From: Conus ventricosus
Lineage: Eukaryota; Mollusca; Gastropoda; Neogastropoda; Conidae
Assembly (NCBI GenBank): GCA_018398815.1
Contig: CM031600.1
Location: forward strand, 48,400,007 to 48,464,006
Length of the DNA stretch: 64,000 nucleotides
Direction of reading: 5' to 3'
Made by a program: the position numbers and the translations under genes. Position 1 is the stretch's first letter. The number at the start of each line of letters is the position of its first letter. A model generated the notes under the pieces. The model was not told where the DNA came from. It did no database searches and saw nothing but the letters and a program-made list of their open reading frames with translations. Shown in pieces: positions 25,151-36,271 of this stretch.

Positions 25151-25769
25151 TTTTACACCACAGGATTAATTAATACTGTCCAGACGGGTGCAGCAGAGCA
25201 ATGTCGCTTCCCTGCATGCGTGTGCGCCAGACGTGCTTACAACTGCTCCAGATGCGCGATTTTCGCACTTTTTTTTAACGTCTCCTAATATAAACCTAAC
25301 AAGCAATTGTTATATATCAACGGAAAGGGTAAAGCACGAACTTTGTAATGAGCATAGAATTAAATACATTTTGGGTAAAAAAGCAACGTTACTGTCACAG
25401 AAACAACATAAGTAAACGTAGGAGAACACAATCTTGTTTAGGTTTGTTTGGTTAGTATGACAACAGCAAACGAGGGAGAAAAGGGACATAAAACTTTGCT
25501 CTTACTTTTAACAGATGCAAAGAAAGCCTGTGGTGTTCAATATGTGTAATCGAATTGAATTCTTTTAATTTCTTAAAGGAAATTAAATCATGCACACAGT
25601 ACACACTTTTCACTGTTTTGGCTTCAGATGATAAGATGTATAAAACTATTAAATACATCAAGTAAATAAATCAAGCTCAGATTCTTTTTGATAGACTTGT
25701 ACACCTTTACCCCCCTCATTTTCTTAACTACTTTGCTGAACCAGTTCTAAAACCACATGTCATTCTCCT
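25151..25769. other. AT-rich insertion or deletion scar inside Gypsy relic 1
   Basis: The protease is followed by about 600 bp without retroelement similarity. Nothing recognised. Confidence 0.4.
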
Positions 25770-26310
25770 TCTTCCCGATATACTGGTGAAGCAGGAAATT
25801 CCACATGTGCCTTCCTAGTGCCAGATGGGTCTCTTTGTGTGGACTACTCTGGGGTCACAAAGGTCATCGCTAGTGCATGTAAACTTACCCTTCCAGTGGT
25901 TAGAACCCTGTTCTAAATGTTTATGGCAGTTGCATTCCCTAGACGGTAGACGAGAGAACATGGAAATTTTTTCATAGTTGTGCAGTCACGGAGGCACGGC
26001 ATGTCCGGGCAGTACAGCAGTGCTGCCATCACCAGAGATGGCACGTCATGAATGGTCAACTGAGTTGCCGTCACTATCACACAGCCCATCGCAAAAAGGT
26101 TAAGACCACTCTCAACTTGTGGTCCTGGCTCTACACCAGACCGGAATAATGGCAGAGGGACTCCACTCCAAAGGTCATATAGGAATAGGGCCTACCACGC
26201 AATGGGTGACAATTCAGTACTACTGGCCAGGGATAGCAGAGGACATCACCCAATATGTCAATTCCTGCCGTCTGTACCAAAACCGTTCACCCAGTCAGTA
26301 GGCTGACTCT
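25770..26310 (+). mobile_element. Gypsy relic 1: reverse transcriptase start and integrase zinc-binding fragment
   Basis: A short stretch near 25785-25860 (VKQEIPHVPS-like, then GLFVWTTLG-like) resembles the beginning of a Gypsy reverse transcriptase. At 26150-26300 a frame has HSKGHIG, YYWPGI and NSCRLYQNR, which is the layout of the integrase HHCC region, with the second cysteine replaced by tyrosine. The catalytic reverse transcriptase, RNase H and integrase core are missing between and after these pieces. Confidence 0.68.
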
Positions 26311-26687
26311 TCCCCAGGTTCACCTGATAAACTAGCCACAGGCCATAGAAGGCAAACACTACATTCCGAGGCTCCATTGGTGTCTTGGTGAACCCACAGC
26401 TAGTACCAGATATATAAAGGTCCCGTCACCAAAGATTAGGCCTAACCCACTCAGTACCAGAGAGACTCAGGACACAACACTGTGTTTCTCCATAATCAAG
26501 CTATATCCTACGGACATTTGATATTAGACATCACTGACTATAAATATCTCTTTTGCAGTCATACACATACACAATCATGGCTGCTGCACGCATACCTGAA
26601 ATCAACTGGGCTACTGACAATCACGAGGAAGCTCTACAATTGTTCAAAAGCAATATGTGCGTGTACTATAAAGATGAAGAGATCAAC
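26311..26687. other. Unassigned spacer
   Basis: No recognised feature between the Gypsy relic and SINE copy C. Confidence 0.4.
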
Positions 26688-27517
26688 CGGCCGCTGTGGC
26701 GAAGTGGTTAGCATCGCGGACTCCCATCAGAAGTCATGTGGGTTTTTCTGCCCCGACCGGCTCCTACCCAGAGTTGAGTTTGCTGCAGACTCAGTTGGGA
26801 AGACTGGGACCACACAGTCGAGTTTCATCCACTTAATGGATGCGTTTCTGAGAGTGTTGCTCAAATTTTCTGACCAACACTGCAGGTGCCTGTAATCTCT
26901 CGGGCCTGGTTGACGCCAGGATATATTATGAAAGGAAGTGTAGAGTACAGCCCTGTCATGTAGTCTCAGACCGAAATGGAAATTCGTAGCATCATCTTAA
27001 TCATCCTCATTCTCATCGATCAGCATAAAACAAATGTCTCAAATTCTGTGGCCCTTCATGCCCTGCTCTCATGGTGACCTCAGTTTCGATGTCCTCTCCA
27101 CGTCTGTGGCCTTGGTTTGGTTCCGTCGGGGTCACCTGTATCGGCGAGTCCATGGGGGCTGTCATTGGACGGACGTGGTGGCGCCCTCCGGAGGGAGAGC
27201 TCACTCACACCGGCTACGCGACTAAGCAATTATTGTCGTCAGTAGGGGGCTTAGTAGGTGGTGTCCTGCGTATGTTAGATCAGAACAGGCGCCACTGAAC
27301 ACCACCGAAGTGACTCGGCGGCAGTGCAGTGTCTCCTCCGGTGGGTTGCCTCTTGACGACTTAACATTGTCTGCTCCGTGTGGATTGCCGGTGCCGGGCT
27401 GCGGCGGGGCTGACCGGGCTGTGGCTGTGGACGGGGTGTCGGAATGAGTGGCGTGGGTGCACTGCCTCTGAGGTGGCGTACAGGTTGGGACAGCAAAAAA
27501 AAAAAACAAAAAAAAAC
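26688..27517 (+). mobile_element. Long tRNA-headed SINE, copy C
   Basis: The head begins with GGCCGCTGTGGCGAAGTGG (A box). Compared with copy F it lacks about 28 bp between the tRNA variable region and ATGTGGGTTTTT, so the B box is gone. The full body follows, ending in GGGACAGC and an interrupted A tail at 27496-27517. It lies exactly between two Gypsy relics. Confidence 0.9.
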
Positions 27518-30105
27518 GTTGAAGAGATCACGGATGATAGAAAAAAAGCGCTCAAGATCATGCGTGGCATAGGTGACAAGGGCACCAGACGACTACAAGC
27601 GTCCAGTCTATCAGAGGAGGACTAACGCAAACCACACAAGCTGTGGGAATTCCTCGAATCCCAACTCAAGCCCAAGATCAACTTCAGAGTCCACCACTTG
27701 CATCTAATGGAGTGTCGGCAACGTGAGGATGAAACTCTAGACGATTTCATCTTGGGGGTGCGCACTCTAGTGATGAAGTGCGAGTTTGGCCAAACAGAGA
27801 TGGAAGAGAGGCTGATACAACTGATCATAGCATCCACTCCACTTGATGACTTCCAGCGTGACCTGCGGGGAAAGGCGAAAGGATACAAGCTGGTGGATGC
27901 TCTGGCTGAAGGCAGATGATACCAAGCCATAGTTGCCAGTCACAGCAAGCTTCAGCAACTCAACCCTAGCACAGGGGAACACAAGCTCGACCTGCTTAGT
28001 GACAAACAGGCTCGAAAAGCCAGGTCATGTGGAATTGCAACGCTTCCCATGAGCCATGCAAATGCCCGGGCATTTGACAGCACCTGTCACCATTGTGGAA
28101 AGAAAAGACATTGGCGAAGGGCATGCAGACAGAGAAAGAGAGAAGACCTGGCTCGTACACCAAGCAGTGTAGCAAAAAGAAAACAAAAGGGAGAAAGAAA
28201 ATTCACGACATGGCGTCGGAGAATGAGAACACGAGTGACGACGATGACGACATCAAGCATGACAAAATCAATATTTCCAGCATCCGTAGCGATGGATGTT
28301 GTGGCCCTGGAAAGACAGGCAAGACACTGCTTAAGCTGAAAATTGACACCAGAGCATCTGGCAACACCCTCACTCTACAGACATATAGGTATCTATACGG
28401 AAAGCGTGATCCGTTCAAGGTTCTCACACCTGTCAAGAACACAAAGCTGACGGCGCACAGTGGGCAGAAGATTCCCTGCCACCGTAGCCTCGAGCTTGAG
28501 CTCAGTCACAAGGACAAGCTCACCAAGTTCAAGTTCTGTGTGGTTGACGTAGAAGACCCATGCATCATCGGTCTGCCTACCTGTGAGAAGTTGAAGTTAG
28601 TGACTATCAACCCCAGCGAAATCAGCACAACGGACGTTTCATCAGTTGAAAGCCTAAAGCAGGCTTACCCAGGCCAATTTGACACCCTTGGTGACTTCCA
28701 GGATCCAGCCCAGCTTTACACCAAACCGGAGCAGAACCCTCCATCGACCCTCAAAAAATGCTCTGTGCGCCTTGAAGAACAGCTAAAAGCAGAGCTGGAG
28801 AAAATGGTTTTGCATGGAGTCGTCCGTAAGGTCAAAGGTGCTCTTTGCCTACTCAGTGAAAAAGATGGCTCTCTCCACTTCTGTATTGATCCCCAGAAGT
28901 TCAACGCAGCCTTGAAGCGATGTCCCCACAAAAATCCTACACTGGAGGAGGTCAACCCCAAGTTTGTTGGATCGTCAGTATTCAACAAGATGGACGCCAA
29001 GGCACGATATTGGTCAGTCCACCTCGACAAGCACAGCCAACTGCTGACCACGTTCCGAACGCCCTTCGGTCATTATTGCTGGAAACGACTCCCCTTTGGA
29101 CTGCGCGTATCTTGCAGGCAAGAATGGATGAGATATTGGAAGACCTTCCAGGCGTATCTGGCATCACAGATGATGTATGCGTGCATGGCAAGGATGTGCA
29201 GGAGCACGGCAACAACTTCAGGCATCTGATGGAAAAAGCCAAGCAGTGTGGGCTCGACTTCAATTTAGAAAAGTGCAACATACGCAAAGACGAGATCTTC
29301 TCTGGGAATATATACTCCAAGGACAGGATTTGCCCAGATCCAGCCAAAATCGAAGGCATCCACAGCATGCCAATACCTGAGAGCAAAGAAGACCTACAGA
29401 GATTCCTTGGCATGATGACATATCGGTCAACGTTCATCCCAACTTCAGCAAGGAGTCGCAACCGCTGAAGGAGCTGTTGAAAAAAGACATCCCATTCATC
29501 ATGTCAGAAGACCTCATCCACTGCTTCAACAACCTCAAGAAGCTGGTGTCATCAACCACATGCCTCAAGTTCTTTGACCCAAAGACACCGACAGTGCTGG
29601 AGGTCGACAGTTCCATGAAGGGACTGGGCACAGCCATCATTCAGGATGGATACCCGATTGCCTTCGCACCCAAGTCACTCGACTCCACACAGAGCAACTA
29701 CCCAAACATCGACCGTGAGATGCTGGCGGTGATCTTTGGAATTACACGGGTTACGAATACAGCGAGAAATCCATGACCCTCTCGTCCAGACTTCCGTCCC
29801 AGGCGGACAAGACATCCATTGCCTTGACCTCCGTGTTGATGGCCTAAACCTCTCCGACGACGAGATTGGCTTCTGTCAGTACAACTTCATCAGCTTCACA
29901 CCCAAGAAGCAGTACCAGCTGCGCGCAGCCACCAAGACCGGCCCTGTGCTGAACAGCCTGATGGAGACCGTAGTTCACGGGTGGCCGGACAACATCAAAG
30001 CACTTCCGACAGACGTCAGACCATACTGGTCACTCAGAGACGAGCTCGCAATCGAGGATAGAATCGTCTTCAAAGGACAGAAAGCCATCATGAATACTGT
30101 ACCTT
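27518..30105 (+). mobile_element. Gypsy-type retrotransposon relic 2: gag-pol
   Basis: Gag runs from about 27520 with a zinc knuckle CHHCGKKRHWRRAC (CX2CX4HX4C, near 28090). Protease follows near 28340, where the active site reads IDTRASG instead of the usual DTGAS. Reverse transcriptase runs about 28780-29460 and includes the LPFG block near 29090 and an ITDD polymerase motif near 29165. An RNase H start at 29580-29750 (EVDSSMKGLG, then NIDREMLAV) is cut off, then sequence resembling the tail before integrase runs to 30095. Frames shift near 29100 and 29460. No LTRs were found. The end is replaced by a microsatellite. It is a different lineage from relic 1. Confidence 0.87.
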
Positions 30106-30126
30106 ATCCTCTTTTCATCTCCCACC

Positions 30127-30169
30127 CTCTCTCTCTCTCTCTCTCTTCTTCTCTCTCTCTCTCTCTCTC

Positions 30170-30201
<32 letters not shown>

Positions 30202-30270
30202 CTCTGTCGCATACACACACACATACAACCACGCACGCATGCACACATGCACGCACACACACGTCCACGT
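30127..30270. repeat. (CT)n-(AC)n compound microsatellite
   Basis: CT runs interrupted by TCC steps, then AC-rich DNA with GCATGC steps, directly abutting the truncated Gypsy relic. Confidence 0.93.
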
Positions 30271-30627
30271 GCACTCGCCTCTCTCACTATCCGAACACAT
30301 AATACATTAAGATCTGTCAACATACTCAAAATATTTATTTTGTGCAATTAACACAAATAGCCCATTCAGAAAACATTACGATAATAATGAGATAAAACAT
30401 CATCCTCGTTTATCATCAGAACATAAATTTTTAAAAGTTGTCTCATTTTCCATCTGCATCTCATCTTGTTCAGATATTTCTTGTCTGTATCTTCTGCTGG
30501 AAGTCTGACCGTGGTTGTCAATACAGAACCGAGGTATTCGCTGGCTACAACACTGTTTTCTCTAACATATGCTTTTTCCGTGTTGAAGGTCTTGGCGGTT
30601 TCTCTGTCGAAGAACAGACAAGGGCTG
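30271..30627. other. Unassigned spacer
   Basis: No recognised gene or repeat. Confidence 0.4.
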
Positions 30628-31460
30628 AAAATTTTTTTTTTCTATCTCATCTTCATGCAACTTACATAGCATTACCTCCACACAGCTCCTTCCGCACACC
30701 ACCTCCCTTCTCTTCTCCAAAGCTACACCATGGCTTGTCCCGTCGCATTCTATCCATGGCAGTCCACAGGGAGTAGTCGATGTCAAGTCGACACGAGCTA
30801 CCAGAGGAGACTGCACTGCTTCCGAGTCGCTTGGGTGGTGTTCGGTGGAGCCTGCTCTGATCCAACATACGCAGGACACCACCAACAAAGTTTCGTACTG
30901 ACGACAATATCTGCTCAGTCACTGTACCAGCTGAGGGATCATGCCCTTCTGGAGGACACCACGTTTGTCCAACGACAGTCCCCATGAGCTTGCCGATACT
31001 GGCGGCCTCAACACGAATTCACCAACAGCATAGACCGAGAGAAATCAAAATTGAGATCACCGTTAGAGCAGGGGCAGGCATGAAGGGAAAAAAAAAAAAA
31101 AAATTCCGGTCTATGAGGATGATAAAGATGATGCAATGAGTTTCCATTCTTGTTGGATAAAGCTTGATAACTTTATACTTACTCTCATGATATACGCCGG
31201 AGTGAAATAGGTTCGAGAGTTACAGACACCTGCAGTATTAAGTCAGAGAGTTTGCACAAAACTCTCAGAGACGCGTTCTTTGAGTATATGAAACTCGACG
31301 GCATGGTTCCAGTCTTCCCGAATAAGCCATTAGTAAACTCGAGTTTGGGGAGGAGCCAGTCGGGATCGAAAAATCCCACAAACAAATGGCTCTGATGAGA
31401 ATCGAACCCACAACTCGCCAGTCCAGAATCCTCAACGCTAAGCACTGCGCTATGATGGCA
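30628..31460 (-). mobile_element. Long tRNA-headed SINE, copy D
   Basis: The tRNA-like head lies at about 31460-31395 on the minus strand, with a B box close to GGTTCGATTCT. The body shares blocks such as AGTCGACACG-adjacent GACTGCCATGG and the CACCGAACACCACC region. The A tail appears as oligo-T at 30628-30640. An extra A15 run lies near 31088-31102. It is more diverged than copies C, E and F. Confidence 0.8.
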
Positions 31461-31762
31461 AAGCTGGATACATTCTTCTTCTGTACCAGCTTGTCTGTCT
31501 TTCAATATGTCGACCACTTCATAGAAGTGGCTTGAGATGTAGGCCCTATTCACAAAATTCTTTGTCCAAAAACTACAAAATAAGCGGTGCAAGGTGAAAA
31601 GTTTCCCATCGAAAAACAAACATGCAACAAAAGTTCAGAACATGGCGAAGAAAGCACAAGTCGCCCATTTCTGTACACATTGCGAAACAAACAAAAGAGA
31701 TTATCACAGTCGTTGCTTCACAGATGTGTGTGTGCGTGCGCGCGCGCAAAAGAGAGACGTAA
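31461..31762. other. Unassigned spacer
   Basis: No recognised feature. Confidence 0.4.
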
Positions 31763-31763
31763 G

Positions 31764-31818
<55 letters not shown>
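31763..31818. repeat. (GT)n microsatellite
   Basis: A pure run of about 28 GT units. Confidence 0.95.
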
Positions 31819-31819
<1 letters not shown>

Positions 31820-32104
31820 TGAGGTGAGGTGAAAAAGAATCCGAGTTTGGCATCGTTTTGGCAGACATCCTACAAACATAACTGAAAATGCGCAACCCAT
31901 AACGCATTGCAAAAGGCGTTTGATCACTGTTATCACAGTCATATAGGTTTCACGGGTATTTCATAGGATTTTGCACAAATTACATTTGAAGGGGTACTGC
32001 AGAATATCTTCCCCCAAGCACAGAGCATGTCTCCGAAAATACTGTACATTGAGAAATTCTATATGCCATTTCTCTGTCTCTTTCCACCATTTTTTTTTGT
32101 CTCG

Positions 32105-32123
32105 CCCCCCCCCCCCCCCCCCC
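32105..32123. repeat. Poly-C tract
   Basis: 19 consecutive C. Confidence 0.95.
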
Positions 32124-32272
32124 TCTACATCCACCCACTCGACTCTCTACACCTCCCTATCTCTTTCATTTCTCCATAGCTACTAGCACTCCAGTCCATC
32201 CAGCATCCCCTTCTCCAAACCATCGCAACCCTCTCTACTCGCTCTGCCTTTCAAACACACACGCACGCACGA

Positions 32273-32332
<60 letters not shown>

Positions 32333-32395
32333 TACCTAGTACAACACGCACATACACACATGCACGCACACACACACACACACATGTATGTGTGT
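32273..32395. repeat. (AC)n microsatellite
   Basis: About 29 AC units to 32331, then decayed AC-rich DNA. Confidence 0.95.
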
Positions 32396-32399
32396 ATGT

Positions 32400-33361
32400 A
32401 ACACCTAATCTAGTTTAGCGTTCACCATGCTACCTGGGTACCCCTGTACCAAACGTTTTAGCAGTTCTGGAACATCAGAAGTATTCCAAGGACATTGTAG
32501 TGTCTTTCAAAACATAATTTACTCATTGTCAGCGAATTTTGGTATCTGTGCTTTAAAGAAATGGAAAGTTGAGTTGTTTGAACTATGCACTTCTGATGAA
32601 GCGGGTCTTGGTAAAGGTGACTCAAGAGAAAAGTGACTGGATACCGCAGCGTGTTGAATATTGGGTCTAGGTGGACGGACCCACATTTTCTGTTAAACTA
32701 TAAACTCATGAGGACTTTGCCTACGGAAACGCAACATCTGAACAGGGACAAACACAGTAGAAGCACACAGAAAAGTCTATGTAAAATATGTAGGTCCTGG
32801 AGAATCCGCAACGTCCGGACTGTGTTGTCCACAGGAACGTCTTGCGACGTTTGATTGTAACCAGAAAGTTCTTGTACAACTCACGGATGCCAGCGACTAC
32901 GTGATCCACTTTATTCTGATCAAAACACTTGATTCTGAAACACATCCTTGCTCTAACTTTAATTTGAGATAGTTTTATGTCGAAGGAAATAAAGTGACCG
33001 TGTATGCGTTTTCATTTTTGGAAACGTGACAATGGACATTGGGACTGTCTAACGTGTGGAAACACCACGGGAAAAGTGTTTTCGGAAAGTGTGGTTATGG
33101 AAACTTCATTACGGAAAATGTGATGCGCACTTTTCCATTTTTTCTTTCTTTCCTTTTTTTGTTTTTGTTTTTTGTTGCTTTGGTGTCCGAATAGGTATTC
33201 ATTTACATTACATATTCATTTACTGCTTATCAGAGGAAAGACTACTTGTTAGCTTAGAGGTCAGAAGCAGTAAATCAGATCTGGCAGTTGCGTTCATCAT
33301 CCTTCTTCCTCCCAAAGTGACCCCTTGCGTTCTTCATTTTCCATCACGTAAAATGTCTGTC
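32400..33361. other. 3' flank of the host gene, no recognised gene
   Basis: A minus-strand AATAAA lies at 32910-32915, about 600 bp beyond the stop codon of the host gene. It could be its polyadenylation signal, but this is not supported by anything else. Confidence 0.3.
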
Positions 33362-33570
33362 GGTCACAAGTCTCCCATGAACTTGACCTTGTAGAAATGT
33401 CATTGTGTGCCACCGATGACGTCTCTCGCTGACCTTGATCTTGTACAAGTGCCAACACATGCACCCGTCACGACCTTCTCATGACCTTGGACTTGAAAGA
33501 ATCAATATATACCACCCCGTCACGTCTCCCCATTGACTTTGACCTTATAGAAGTGCACGCGGGGTCGGTC
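33362..33570 (-). repeat. ~52-bp tandem repeat spanning the host gene's last codons and 3' flank
   Basis: Four units, starting near 33362, 33418, 33468 and 33521, share a core close to TGACCTTGACCTTGTAGAAGTG on the plus strand. The unit nearest the gene contains its last codons and stop. Read on the minus strand, the other units still resemble that C-terminus (HFYKVK, HLYKIK and SFKSKV like). The minus strand also holds TCAAGGTCA and AGGTCAAAGTCA, close to nuclear-receptor half-sites. Confidence 0.75.
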
Positions 33571-34225
33571 CTCCTCATTGTTGCAGCGCACGACGGGCGT
33601 GCTACCCGGGGTGTTGCGATACTTTCGGTGCTGGAAGTCGTAGTAGACATCCTGATCCAGGGCCTTCAAGACGCGATACTTCATCTCCCGTTCCTCCTCT
33701 GCCGCCGCTGCAGCCGCCGTCTCTGATTCGGCGGCCACGCTGCCCGGGGTAATGTAGTGAAACTGGCTGCGGACCTCGCTCTCCGGAACTCTAGAGGAGA
33801 AACCTTGGTAGCGGGGTTCTTTCTTGCTCTGGAGGACAGGATCCGTGGCTTCTGACTGCGGAGGGGGAGGACCTGAACCGCCTCCCCCTTTCTTGTCTAA
33901 GGGAGTCCTTGTGGAGATCTCCCTGGCGTTCTGGAGATTGGACCTCCCGGAGAGGCCGTTCTGAAGAACGCTGCCGTCGTAGTCGTTGGTGTCATCCTCC
34001 TCCACCAACCGCGGGGATGGTGTGAGTGTAGGGGGTGTGGATGGTGTCCACGTGGCTCTGTTCATCCACGTCGCTCAGTGGGGGGACTCCAGCAGGGTCC
34101 TGCCGAGGGTTAGGGCCAGGCTGGACAAGGTTGGAGCTGGTTGACGCGTCAGCATCCTCGACTCCGTAAGGCAAGGAGAAGGAACGGGGCTGATGGTGGG
34201 AGGGAAGGTCTGCTCGGCTCAAAGT
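33520..34225 (-). CDS. Host gene, probable terminal coding exon (function unknown)
   Basis: The exon starts after a strong acceptor, TTTTTTTTCCAG, at 34226-34237 on the minus strand and ends with TGA at 33520-33522. It encodes about 235 residues: an uncharged Ser/Pro-rich first part (LSRADLPSHHQPRSFSLPYG), an acidic patch (LVEEDDTNDYDG), a G/P-rich linker, an alanine run, and a tidy C-terminal domain-like stretch (KYRVLKALDQDVYYDF, then RPRVHFYKVKVNGE). The frame shifts by one base near 34005, at a CCCC run. One C fewer would give a continuous frame, so I suspect a consensus indel. I do not recognise the family. The phase at the exon start is 0, matching the donor at 36272. Confidence 0.68.
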
Positions 34226-34799
34226 CTGGAAAAAAAAGATCAGGGGCTGATTTAGACCGCAGTTTGTCCAATCCCGTTGTGTAAAGTTGAGTCTAAATCT
34301 ATTTCAAGCACATTTAGCTGATCTTTGCCGCTTGTTCAAATGCAGTTTTAATAAGTCAGTGGTTGTCATCTAATTCAAACAGAAACAAACAAACAAACAA
34401 AATACCATCCGTTGTGTGGAAAACCTGTGTCCAATTAAAAGATAGCTGTTAAAAATCAATAACATAAAGATCTCATTTATAGATCCAATTTAGGACAGGC
34501 TTATGTAAATCTTCTCGTTTTAACAAATGAACTCCGCTAACTGAGAGGTATTCTGTGACAGTTAAGAAAAAAAGATAATGGGGTAATAACATGATTTTAA
34601 AATCTAACATTTGATAATGGCAGCCAGTTATTCGTTCTTTATCATATACAGCACTATTCAACAAAATCAATAACTAACGTAAACTATGTTGAAATAAAAC
34701 GGCGAGAGGACGGGATAGGTAAAAGGGGGTGGGGTGGGGGGGGGGGGCGGAGGGGGAAGGCAGAGTTATAAACACGCCATTCATCTTTTTCTCCCACCT

Positions 34800-34817
34800 C
34801 CCCCCTCTCTCTCTCAT

Positions 34818-34875
<58 letters not shown>
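34800..34875. repeat. (CT)n microsatellite
   Basis: CT runs, the last about 47 bases pure. Confidence 0.95.
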
Positions 34876-34877
<2 letters not shown>

Positions 34878-35099
34878 GCCAGAAATTGGCTCATTCATAA
34901 TGTAATCTGGAACAAGGTAGTGCTGGAAAAGTCGGCGCCTGAAAGAAAATTGGTTGCTTCCAGCCATATGAATGGAGACAGACTTTATGGCGCTTTTATT
35001 TCATTTTTCCCCCTAGATAACGCGGGAGGTGATGGGAGGTAGAAGGAGAGGAGTGGAAAATGGGAGAAGTGTTACTGACTGAGTTAAAACGAGCGCGCG

Positions 35100-35100
<1 letters not shown>

Positions 35101-35146
<46 letters not shown>

Positions 35147-35156
35147 TGTGTGTGTG
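35101..35156. repeat. (GT)n microsatellite
   Basis: About 27 GT units with one GG interruption. Confidence 0.95.
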
Positions 35157-35750
35157 AGTCACTGAATGCAAATGATGTATTCAGAGGTAAACATGGTTTA
35201 TGACAGTCAAAAGTGGCTTGTCTGCAGGTCTTTTATGATCACATAATGCGTTGCCGTGTGTTATCAGATCGCCAGATTTCATGTCCTTAAAAGGACAATG
35301 ACATTAAATTGTCGATTTGACGTCATTCAGACAGACTGGCAAAGACCAAGAAAAATCGCCACAGAGTGAGACAGAGACAAAAGGGGACAGAGCGGGGTGG
35401 GTTGAGAAAGAGAGAGAGAGAGAGAGAGAAGAGAGAGAGAAGAGAGGACAATTTATGGAAAAGCTGACGGGAGATTCCGGGAATTGAAAGTCATTTTTTG
35501 TTCATAAAAAACCGTTGTTTTGTTCATAAAAACAGATAAAAGTACGATGTTCACATAAAAATTATTTGTTTTCTTGCTCCAAACTTTTTTCTTTCATCTT
35601 TAGCCTGATATTGCAATTTACCATTAACTGTCATGTAAACAGCGATCACTGGGACACATGAAATCGTTAAACTTTAACGATAGTGTCGGACTGATTGGTG
35701 AGAATATACTATCACAACCCATATTTTACTGCAACCAGCTGATAGGATCA

Positions 35751-35808
35751 ATATTTATTTATTTATTTATTATTTATTTATTTATTTATTTATTCATTTA
35801 TTTATTTG
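35751..35808. repeat. (TTTA)n microsatellite
   Basis: About 14 TTTA units with one short and one variant unit. Confidence 0.95.
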
Positions 35809-36012
35809 GACCCCTTGTCCTGTGTTTAAACGGCATCATTAGAATGAAAATTATGGCTAAGACATGGGGATGATGATGCGTGCGACAATTAAAGGTGATG
35901 ATGGTGAAAGGAGACTTATGATGTAGCGCGAATTCATATTGTTTTCTTCGTGCCAACAATATATAATTTCAGTAATCACTATTTTTACCGAATAATAAAA
36001 ATGCTGATTACA

Positions 36013-36040
36013 TACACACGCGCGCGTGCGCGCGCACGCA

Positions 36041-36096
<56 letters not shown>

Positions 36097-36175
36097 TACA
36101 CACGCGCGCGCACCCATGCTCGCACGCACGCACATGCAAACACACACACGCGCACGCACGCACACGTACACACCA
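36013..36175. repeat. (AC)n/(CG)n microsatellite
   Basis: AC runs flanked on both sides by CGCGCG-containing DNA, which could adopt Z-form. Confidence 0.93.
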
Positions 36176-36271
36176 CGGTAATCCTGTCTTTTGGGGGTAG
36201 GAATTTCCCATAGAAAAAAAGAAAGCCAACCCACAACCTACGAATCAACCAAGCCACACAGCGACTCTGAC

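Larger units (their letters stand above)
34226..36271 (-). other. Intron of the host gene, rich in microsatellites
   Basis: It lies between the donor CAG/GTCAGAG at 36272 and the acceptor at 34226. It contains G13 near 34735, (CT)n at 34800-34875, (GT)n at 35101-35156, GA-rich DNA near 35408-35445, (TTTA)n at 35751-35808 and (AC)n with CG steps at 36013-36175. No other gene was seen inside. Confidence 0.6.

Noticed and set aside
28982..29461. 159-codon minus-strand frame
   Set aside because: It is antisense to the Gypsy reverse transcriptase, which explains its openness.
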